Shown here: piece after piece, positions 58,053 through 64,000 of the stretch | Layout: each line of letters starts with the position of its first letter | How positions within the stretch are numbered: position 1 is the first letter of the stretch | Assembly (NCBI RefSeq): GCF_027853965.1 | Contig: NZ_JAQGLB010000007.1 | Coordinates: 248,001 to 312,000, forward strand | DNA from: Saccharopolyspora indica | GTDB taxonomy: Bacteria > Actinomycetota > Actinomycetes > Mycobacteriales > Pseudonocardiaceae | Length of the DNA: 64,000 nt | Direction: 5' to 3' | Notes under the pieces: model-generated | Told to the model about the DNA's origin: nothing | Seen by the model: the letters and a program-made list of their open reading frames with translations, nothing else | Databases searched by the model: none | Made by a program: the position numbers and the translations under genes

Positions 58053-59297
58053 GTGACCTGGCAAGACGAGTTGCAGAATCTCGACGCCGAACTCGCGGCG
58101 GGTCGGATTTCCGCCGAGGAGTACCGCCAGCGGCGGGACGCCGTGCTCGGTCGCGCTCAAGGGGGGCAGAACGGACCTGCTTCCGGCGGATTCCCGCAGC
58201 AGCAGCCCGGCACTCCGTCGGGCGGTCTTCCGCAGCAGCCCGGTACGCCGGCCGGAGGGACTCCGCAGCAGCAGGGCAACCCGTTCCCGCCGGCCTTCAG
58301 CTGGGGAGACGCGGCTGCGCAGGGGGCGCAGCCGCAGCAGCAGGCCCAGCCGCAGCAGGTCTCGGGCGACGCCACGCAGGTCGTGCCGAACCCGATCGCG
58401 AACGCTCCGCAGCCGCCGCCGCAGAGCGACTCCGAGAGCACCCAGGTCGTCAACCTCAACCAGCAGCAACAGCAGTGGCCCGCGCAGCAGCCGCAACCGC
58501 AGCAGCCGCAGTGGGGCCCGCAGCAGGGCTGGGGCGCGGTGGAGAGCACCGGCACCCCGTGGGGCGACGACCTGCCCGGCGGGCAGCCGGAGCACGGTGA
58601 CGCGGCCTGGATGCGGCAGGGCCCCGAGGTCTTCGACAGCGCGGGCAAGTCCGGCAAGGGCAAGCTCATCGCCGGCCTGTCCATCGGCGGGGTGCTGGTG
58701 GTCGGCCTGATCGTCGCGCTGATCTTCTACCTCACCAGCGGTGGCAGCAGCACGCCGCCGGTCGCCGACCCGACGGTGCAGACGCCGGCGCCGCCGACGA
58801 CCAAGGAGCTGCCCGAGCCGCCCGCGGCCAACCCGAACCCGCCGGCCAACCCGCAGGACGTGTTGGTCGGCGTGGCCGGCCCGGCGCACCCGTGGAACGG
58901 TCCGCTGGACCTGCCCGCGCTGCAGGGGGCCAAGTCCGGTGTGCTGCAGCCGCAGGCGGTGCTGGACACCGCGATCCAGAACGGCCTGACCGACGGCTGG
59001 TTCACCAAGACCGACGGCCCGCCGCAGGTCACGCTGCTCGCGCTGCGCATGCCGAGCCCGGACGCGGCCAGCACCGTGGTGCAGAAGTACCTCGACGCGC
59101 AGCAGGGCCTGGCCGTCGAGGAGGACCTGTCGTACAAGGGCGTCGAGGTCGTCTCCACCGGCAGCACCTTCCGCACCGCCTACGTGGCGCACGGCTGGGT
59201 GGTCATCATCGACTCCAGCGGTGAGCAGGCCGAGCAGACCTTCAAGGACGTGCTCTCCCAGCAGCTCGCCAAGACCCCGCCGACCGTCCGCGACTGA
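58053..59297 (+). CDS. SHOCT-like / single-pass protein with Gln/Pro-rich linker, unknown
   Basis: 414 residues from GTG 58053 (GGAAAGG upstream). An N-terminal short helical unit (NLDAELAAGRISAEEYRQRR) resembles a SHOCT domain, then ~150 residues of Gln/Pro-rich low complexity, a membrane helix (SIGGVLVVGLIVALIFYLTS), a Pro/Thr linker and an extracytoplasmic domain of ~150 residues (LQPQAVLDTAIQNGLTDGWF, YKGVEVVSTGSTFRTAYVAH). I do not recognise the outer domain. The frame is open to 57900, but the upstream part has no support. Probable envelope sensor or scaffold. Confidence 0.65.
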   Translation: MTWQDELQNLDAELAAGRISAEEYRQRRDAVLGRAQGGQNGPASGGFPQQQPGTPSGGLPQQPGTPAGGTPQQQGNPFPPAFSWGDAAAQGAQPQQQAQPQQVSGDATQVVPNPIANAPQPPPQSDSESTQVVNLNQQQQQWPAQQPQPQQPQWGPQQGWGAVESTGTPWGDDLPGGQPEHGDAAWMRQGPEVFDSAGKSGKGKLIAGLSIGGVLVVGLIVALIFYLTSGGSSTPPVADPTVQTPAPPTTKELPEPPAANPNPPANPQDVLVGVAGPAHPWNGPLDLPALQGAKSGVLQPQAVLDTAIQNGLTDGWFTKTDGPPQVTLLALRMPSPDAASTVVQKYLDAQQGLAVEEDLSYKGVEVVSTGSTFRTAYVAHGWVVIIDSSGEQAEQTFKDVLSQQLAKTPPTVRD

Positions 59298-59311
59298 CGT
59301 TCGAAGAGCCT

Positions 59312-59391
59312 GTCGGCGTAGCCGTCCGCGCCTGTGCAAGCGGCGTCAGCCGCTTCGAGTACGCACGCAGCTCGCACCGCCACCAGCAGAG
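59312..59391. repeat. Short relative of the 3' structured element (copy D)
   Basis: GTCGGCGTAGCCGTC hairpin, then AAGCGGC-gtca-GCCGCTT (59338-59355) and a CACGCAGCTCGCACCGCC segment with CACCAGCAG. It matches copy E at 29754 throughout and the hairpin-plus-CGCAGCTCGCACCGCC part of copy B. Confidence 0.6.
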
Positions 59392-59395
59392 CAAT

Positions 59396-59447
59396 GAAGC
59401 GAAGCGGCCCGTCCTCCTCGGTTCGAGGGGACGGGCCGCTTCGCTTC
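59396..59447. terminator. 19-bp hairpin between convergent genes
   Basis: GAAGCGAAGCGGCCCGTCC and its exact complement flank a 14-base loop. It ends two bases before the opposing stop at 59450, a strong bidirectional terminator. Confidence 0.85.
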
Positions 59448-59449
59448 TG

Positions 59450-62400
59450 TCAGGCCTCGTGGTCGGTGGTCTTGAGGAGCTCTCGCAGGGTGGCTCGGGA
59501 GACGTCCGGGCCGAACTGGGCGGCGATGCCGGACTTGCCCGCCTCCGCCAGTCGCTGCCAGGTCTCGTCGTCGCTGAGCAGCCGGATCACCTCAGCGGCC
59601 AGGCCCGGCGCGTCGTCGGCGACGAGCACCTCCTTGCCGTGCTCCAGGTGCATGCCCTCGACCGCCACCGTCGTGCCGACCACCGGCACCCCGAGGCTGA
59701 GGCTCTCGCCGACCTTGCCCTTGACGCCCGCGCCGAACCGCAGCGGTGCCAGGGTCACGCGGCTGCGCGCGTAGTGCGGCTCCAGCTCGGCGACCCAGCC
59801 GTGCACCTCGACACCGGGCCCGGCCAGCGCGCGGACCTCGTCGGTCGGGTTGCTGCCGATCACGTGCAGCACCGCGTCCGGGCACTCCTCGCGCACCAGT
59901 GGCATGATCTCGCGGGCCGCCCAGCGCGCCGCGTCGACGTTCGGCGGGTGGTCGAAGCTGCCCACGAACACCACGTCCTGGCGGCCGGCGGGCTGCGCCG
60001 GGCTCCAGTCCACCTCGTGGACGTTGGACAGCACGCGGACGTCGGCTTCGGGGACGAGCTCGCCCAGCAGCTCCCGCTCCGCTTCCGAGACCACCAGCGT
60101 GACGTCGCACGCCCTGGCCAGGCCGAGCTCCATCTGCCGGGACGCGAAGGCCTTGCGGCGCAGGGCCTCGGCCTTGTCCACGTCGCCCTGCCGCTCGGCG
60201 ACCTCGGCCTGCCGCTCCAGCCGGAGGAAGTGCACGTCGACGGTGTCGTAGGCGATCACCGCCTGCGGCGCGCAGGTGCGCAGCTCCTCCACCAGGCTCC
60301 AGGCGACCTGCGGGCGCGACAGCAGCGCCAGCGAGATCTCCGAACCGGCCTCGTGCAGGAACGCCTGCTGCAGCTCCGGCGCGGGCAGGACGGTGACGCC
60401 GAGCTGCTGCAGCTCCGTGGTGTAGGGCTCCAGGTGCGCGTGGTTGGCCGGGAAGAACACCACCCGGCAGCCGAGCTCGACGAACTGCTCCAGCACGCGG
60501 CGGATCCGCACCGAACCGGAGTCGAAGTCCGGGCGCGGCACCTGGTGGTCCTTGACCAGCACGATCGGCCCGTGGTGGCCGCGGGTGCCGCGGTGGCGGG
60601 CCAGCCAGAGGTTGCGCGGCGAGGCTTCCGGCAGGTGCTCGGCGGCGAGCGTGTCGGCCCACTTCGCCACGAAGGCCTTGCGGTTGATCTCCTGGTGCTT
60701 CTTCACCCCGGTGCTGATGTCGGTGCCGTTGGACACGCCCTCGTGGTGCACCACGACGGCCTTCGGCTGCACCACGGTCCGGTAGCCGGCCGCGCGCACC
60801 GCGAACGCCAGGTCGGTGTCCTCGTAGTAGGCGGGCGCGAAGCGGGAGTCGAAGCCGCCGACCTGCTGGAACACGTCGTTGCGGACCAGGATCGCGGCCC
60901 CGGAGCAGTAGTCGACGTCGCGGACCACGTTGAACTCGGCGCCACCGGGGTCGGTGTTGCGGCCGTAGTTCCAGCCGTTGCCGTCGGCCCACACGATGCC
61001 GCCGGCCTCCTGCAGCCTGCCGTCCGGGTAGACCAGCTTGGCGCCGACCAGCCCGATGCGGTCGTCGGAGCGGATCGTGTCCATCAGGACGTCGAGCCAG
61101 GACTCGGTGACCTCGGCGTCGTTGTTCAGGAAGAACAGGTACTCGCCGCGGGCGTGCTCGGCACCGAGGTTGCAGGCGCCGATGAACCCGAGGTTGTGCT
61201 CGGCGCGCACCAGCCGCACGCCTTCGCAGGCGGCGAGCTTCTCGGCGCTGTCGTCCGGTGAGGCGTCGTCGACGACGATCACCTCGAACGGCACCGAGAC
61301 CACGTGCCCGCCGAGGAACCGCAGGCACTGGCGGGTGTACGGCCACTTGCCGTGGACCGGCACGATCACGCTGACCAGCGGCTGGTCGCTGCGCGGCACC
61401 GGCAGCGGGCCGGTCTCGACGACCGCCTCGGCCTGCACGACGCCCGGCTTGCGGCCGAGGACGATCTCGTAGGCGTCGCGGCGCGCGGTCCCGCGCGGCG
61501 CCACCCGCTCCACGACCTTGCGGTACTTCGTCACCGCGCGCTGCACCAGCGCGGAGTTCTGCGCCGCCAGCTCGGCGTTCGCCTCGCCGAGCTCCGCCGC
61601 CTGCCGCTCGGCGTCCGCTACGCGTCCTTCGAGCCGCGCGACGGTGTCGCGCAGCCACTCGATGCGCGCCGCGTCGCGCTCCGCGCTCTCGTGGCGCTCG
61701 CGCAGCTCGCCGCCGAGGCGGTCGAGCTCCGCTCGCAGCTTCGCCTGCTCGTGAACTCCCTGGTCGGCGCGCTGCTCCTCGCTCTTGCGCAGCTCTTCGA
61801 GCCGCCCTATCACGCTCTTGAGCTCGTCGGCCTCGCCGCGGCTGCGCTGGTAGAGGTCGTTGAGCTTGGCGACGTCGGCGACCGCGGCGTCGCGCTGCTC
61901 GATGATCGGTGCGACGTCTCCGCTGCGGCGGGCGAGGGTGAGCTGTGCGTCGGTGAGCAGGGCCGCGGCGGGCAGCTTCGGCAGGTGCTTGTCGGAGGCG
62001 ATGCCGAGCAGGTAGGTGTGCGGCACGCCCTGCTGGACGGTCCAGCCGTCCTCGCCGGGGTTGATGGTCTGGAGCCGGACGCCTTCGACCGCGGTGTCCA
62101 GATCGCCGGGGTCGGCGGGGGTGAGCAGCGAGCCGACCGTCACGTTCTGCTTGAGCACCGCCACGTGCCGGAACGCGCCCTCCAGCAGCGATTCGTACTG
62201 GTCGGCGGTGAGTTCCTTGACGTGGTACGGGTTGTCGTTGCCGTGCTCGTGCGAGTAGACCGCCGTGTCCGGGGTGCTGCTGAAGAACAGCCCGCCCTGC
62301 GCCAGGCGCGACTTGACCAGCGCCAGCACGGCGTCGTGGTCCTCGACGTGCTCTATGGCCTCGAAGCAGACGATCACGTCGAAGGGCTTGGCGTCGGCGA

Positions 62401-62707
62401 GCAGGTCGGAGTCGGTGATCGAGCCGAGCTGGAAGGTGACGTCGCGGCTGCCGTACTTGCGCTGCGCGTGCTCGACGGTGTCGGCGTCGATGTCCACGCC
62501 CACCACCTCGGCGCCTTCGGCGGCCAGCAGCGCGGCGCCGTAGCCCTCGCCGCAGGCGAGGTCGAGCACCCGCTTGCCGCGCACGAACCGGGCGGCCATC
62601 GCGTAGCGGTGGTAGTGCTCGTAGATGACTTGGACGTCATCGGTCCACGGCACGCACCGCTCGCCGGTCCACTCGATCAGCCGCTCGTCCTTCGGGTCCC
62701 TCGCCAC
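59450..62707 (-). CDS. Fusion of SAM methyltransferase, GT2 and GT4-like glycosyltransferase domains
   Basis: 1085 residues from GTG 62707 (TAACCT seven bases upstream). Residues ~30-200: class I methyltransferase, motif I VLDLACGEG at 47-55, EAIEHVEDHD. Residues ~265-395: coiled coil rich in Ala/Glu/Arg. Residues ~440-690: GT2 domain with VSVIVPVHGKWPYTRQCL, VVDDASPDDS, NNDAEV (metal DxD-like) and EDTDLAF. Residues ~720-1080: GT4/GT-B-like with VVFVGSFDHPPNVDAARW and GAGVKGKVGESLSLGVPVV. A cytoplasmic machine for building and methylating a surface glycan is likely. No export or O-antigen genes adjoin. Confidence 0.88.
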   Translation of the reverse strand: MARDPKDERLIEWTGERCVPWTDDVQVIYEHYHRYAMAARFVRGKRVLDLACGEGYGAALLAAEGAEVVGVDIDADTVEHAQRKYGSRDVTFQLGSITDSDLLADAKPFDVIVCFEAIEHVEDHDAVLALVKSRLAQGGLFFSSTPDTAVYSHEHGNDNPYHVKELTADQYESLLEGAFRHVAVLKQNVTVGSLLTPADPGDLDTAVEGVRLQTINPGEDGWTVQQGVPHTYLLGIASDKHLPKLPAAALLTDAQLTLARRSGDVAPIIEQRDAAVADVAKLNDLYQRSRGEADELKSVIGRLEELRKSEEQRADQGVHEQAKLRAELDRLGGELRERHESAERDAARIEWLRDTVARLEGRVADAERQAAELGEANAELAAQNSALVQRAVTKYRKVVERVAPRGTARRDAYEIVLGRKPGVVQAEAVVETGPLPVPRSDQPLVSVIVPVHGKWPYTRQCLRFLGGHVVSVPFEVIVVDDASPDDSAEKLAACEGVRLVRAEHNLGFIGACNLGAEHARGEYLFFLNNDAEVTESWLDVLMDTIRSDDRIGLVGAKLVYPDGRLQEAGGIVWADGNGWNYGRNTDPGGAEFNVVRDVDYCSGAAILVRNDVFQQVGGFDSRFAPAYYEDTDLAFAVRAAGYRTVVQPKAVVVHHEGVSNGTDISTGVKKHQEINRKAFVAKWADTLAAEHLPEASPRNLWLARHRGTRGHHGPIVLVKDHQVPRPDFDSGSVRIRRVLEQFVELGCRVVFFPANHAHLEPYTTELQQLGVTVLPAPELQQAFLHEAGSEISLALLSRPQVAWSLVEELRTCAPQAVIAYDTVDVHFLRLERQAEVAERQGDVDKAEALRRKAFASRQMELGLARACDVTLVVSEAERELLGELVPEADVRVLSNVHEVDWSPAQPAGRQDVVFVGSFDHPPNVDAARWAAREIMPLVREECPDAVLHVIGSNPTDEVRALAGPGVEVHGWVAELEPHYARSRVTLAPLRFGAGVKGKVGESLSLGVPVVGTTVAVEGMHLEHGKEVLVADDAPGLAAEVIRLLSDDETWQRLAEAGKSGIAAQFGPDVSRATLRELLKTTDHEA

Positions 62708-62790
62708 GTACCGCAGGTTATCGCCCGGATCTCGCCCCCGTGCCGATACGTCCGAACCCGTTGCACGACGTCGCGCTCCGGGGGCGGAGG

Positions 62791-62816
62791 GTGTCGATTT
62801 CGCACGAAATCGACAC
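62791..62816. terminator. Near-palindrome (variant of the GTCAATTTCGT family)
   Basis: GTGTCGATTTCG, CA, CGAAATCGACAC: 12-bp arms with a two-base unpaired centre. Compared with the copies at 403-465 and 3828, A-T pairs in the arm have become G-C pairs on both sides. It lies 18 bases past the stop at 62834 on the minus strand. Confidence 0.55.
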
Positions 62817-62833
62817 CGCCCCGGGTGACGGGG

Positions 62834-63145
62834 TCAGCGGGGTTCGCCGATCCAGCGGAACCAGGCTTCGCCGTCCTGGACGTGGAGGAGGAACTCCACC
62901 ACCGGGCCGTGCGGGGAGACCAGGGTCAGGGCCTCGTTGATGCGGTCGTAGATCTGCGCCCACGCCTCCCAGTCGTCGTCGGACTCGCAGAGTTCGAGCT
63001 CGGCGGCGAACAGAGGCGCGAACTCGGCGAACGCCGGTTGTGGCCGGAACGGTCCGGACAGCCACGGGAAGTCCGCCTCGGTGACCTCGATCTCGCCGAT
63101 CAGCTCTTCGCCGCGGAGCAGCCGCCACGTCTGTCCTGGGATCAC
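62834..63145 (-). CDS. Small conserved protein, unknown
   Basis: 103 residues from GTG 63145 (TACGGT seven bases upstream). IPGQTWRLLRGEELIGEIEV and a later acidic helix (CESDDDWEAWAQIYDRINEA) and strands (GPVVEFLLHVQDGEAWFRW). Beta-rich, soluble, no family name that I can give with confidence. Divergent from the poly-Asp protein gene. Confidence 0.6.
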   Translation of the reverse strand: MIPGQTWRLLRGEELIGEIEVTEADFPWLSGPFRPQPAFAEFAPLFAAELELCESDDDWEAWAQIYDRINEALTLVSPHGPVVEFLLHVQDGEAWFRWIGEPR

Positions 63146-63242
63146 GAACCGGACCGTACGCGGCGGTACCGACGGGCTCAGATGAAAAACCTCTCATCCG
63201 GCTTTCATGCCGGGTCGCGGAAATGAAGGTCAGAGTGGACGC

Positions 63243-63482
63243 ATGAGGTCGGTTCCCAAGGCGGTTCTGCTGCTCGCGGCGTTGGCGTTGCCCATCGCCG
63301 CGGTGCTGGTGAGCTTCGCGCTCACCGACGGACCGCGCACTCCGCAAGTACCCGCCACCGTGCAGATCGGCAGCTCGCCCGGGCCCGACCCCACCACCAG
63401 CGCACCGCCCGCACCCACCACGGAGATCCCGCCGCCCGCGCCGGGCAGCGACGACGATGACGACGACGATGACGACGACTGA
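63243..63482 (+). CDS. Small membrane-anchored protein with poly-Asp tail
   Basis: 79 residues: one membrane helix (AVLLLAALALPIAAVLVSFA), a Pro/Thr/Ala-rich stretch and ten consecutive Asp at the C-terminus. The Asp codons (GAC/GAT) overlap the start of the kinase gene in another frame. The upstream region has repeated TCATC/TTCAT words (63191-63210), possible OmpR-type regulator sites. A divalent-cation-binding accessory to the kinase is conceivable but unproven. Confidence 0.55.
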   Translation: MRSVPKAVLLLAALALPIAAVLVSFALTDGPRTPQVPATVQIGSSPGPDPTTSAPPAPTTEIPPPAPGSDDDDDDDDDD

Positions 63483-64000
63483 GCCCGCGCCGACCCGGTC
63501 GTTCCCCAAGCTCCCCACCCGCCGCGGCACGCGGATCCCGGCGCGCGCGCAGATCATGGGCTGGATGCTGCTGGTGCTGGTCGTGGTGCTGCTGGCGGTG
63601 GTGCTGATCGTCCGCTCGTTCCTGCACAACGACGTCAACACCCAGATCACGGAATCGCAGGAGCAGGAGGCGCACGAGTTCTCCACGTTCGCCGCCACCG
63701 GCCGCGATCCGAACACCGGCCAGCTGATCAGCGCCCCCGACGCGCTGTTCGACTCCTACCTGCGCCGCCAGTACCCGGATCCCGACGAGGCGCTGATCGG
63801 CGTGTGGCGGACGCCCACCGGTCTGCACACGCTCGCCCAGGAGCAGAACGACCAGATCGAGCGCTTCGCCGAGGACCCGGCGATGGTGCAGCGGATCGTG
63901 GACCAGCCCAGCACCTGGGGCGTGGAGGAAACGCCGCTGGGCCGGATGAGCTGGGTGAAGGTGCGGGCCGAGGCCGCGAACAGCGAACCGTCGTGGTTCA
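63469..64000 (+). CDS. Sensor histidine kinase, N-terminal part (runs off window)
   Basis: The frame from ATG 63469 (or 63457) gives about 177 residues to the window end: TEPAPTRSFPKLPTRRGTRI, a membrane helix (GWMLLVLVVVLLAVVLIV), and an extracytoplasmic region (HNDVNTQITESQEQEAHEF, DSYLRRQYPDPDEALIGVW). This is the usual start of actinobacterial HAMP-type kinases; the HAMP, HisKA and ATPase domains would lie beyond the window. The start overlaps the poly-Asp gene by 14-26 bases, in a different frame. Confidence 0.7.
   Translation, partial: MTTTEPAPTRSFPKLPTRRGTRIPARAQIMGWMLLVLVVVLLAVVLIVRSFLHNDVNTQITESQEQEAHEFSTFAATGRDPNTGQLISAPDALFDSYLRRQYPDPDEALIGVWRTPTGLHTLAQEQNDQIERFAEDPAMVQRIVDQPSTWGVEETPLGRMSWVKVRAEAANSEPSWF

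Overview
The window is high-GC actinobacterial DNA. GTG and TTG starts are common, many starts sit 6-7 bases after a TAnnnT box (leaderless style), and it encodes a mycothiol-type enzyme, DtxR/IdeR-type iron boxes, a type VII secretion-like cassette, cytochrome bd with a fused CydDC, and a lone arginine deiminase. Together these suggest a Pseudonocardiaceae member, possibly Saccharopolyspora. That assignment is inference: no rRNA is present. I see no phage, transposase, integrase or CRISPR array; the window is mainly chromosomal housekeeping and accessory genes.

Layout. 1-6.2 kb: start of serS, a ygiB-ygiC pair, a septum-formation-type membrane protein, a small zincin, a phosphatase-pheA operon and a macro-domain protein. 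6.2-15 kb: a DoxX protein, tail-to-tail NarL-type regulator and kinase genes, and cydA-cydB-cydDC. 15-21.5 kb: an ECF sigma/anti-sigma pair heading an ABC exporter operon in which the permease has been duplicated, leaving a scar of the ATPase gene, followed by a GT39-like glycosyltransferase. 21.5-24.1 kb: a MocR regulator divergent from a trans-sulfuration enzyme, with an operator-like palindrome over the regulator's start codon. 24.2-29.7 kb: a Cys/Met-rich copper-binding-like protein, an NmrA-like protein, an IclR-fumarylacetoacetase-unknown operon and an iron-box-controlled DUF2470 gene. 29.8-33.3 kb: a CPBP protease, arginine deiminase and an iron-box-controlled ferritin. 33.3-37.1 kb: a lower-GC type VII secretion-like cassette (lipoprotein, WXG-like, EspC-like, YbaB-like), then a SigE-type sigma factor and its membrane partner. 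37.4-41.3 kb: DUF5926, GDPD, DUF4328 and rhodanese genes. 41.4-51 kb: two DUF485/solute:sodium symporter operons beside a LytTR regulator, SppA-like peptidase, LytS-type kinase and Fpg/Nei glycosylase. 51-64 kb: a membrane protein, an ECF sigma factor, tRNA-Gly(GCC), a G/T-rich intergenic stretch, secreted or anchored proteins, msrA, an acyltransferase, a methyltransferase-glycosyltransferase fusion and the start of a sensor kinase.

The most unusual signal is non-coding. A roughly 177-bp structured repeat occurs three times (41395, 46249, 47590), each only a few bases past a stop codon, with base-pair-preserving differences between copies; shorter relatives lie at 29754, 50139 and 59312. Three further families of dispersed palindromes also occupy intergenic gaps. 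Other points of interest are the permease duplication scar, the type VII-like cassette, an inverted pair of DnaA-box-like sequences upstream of lytS, and several regulatory sites that assign control to genes of unknown function.
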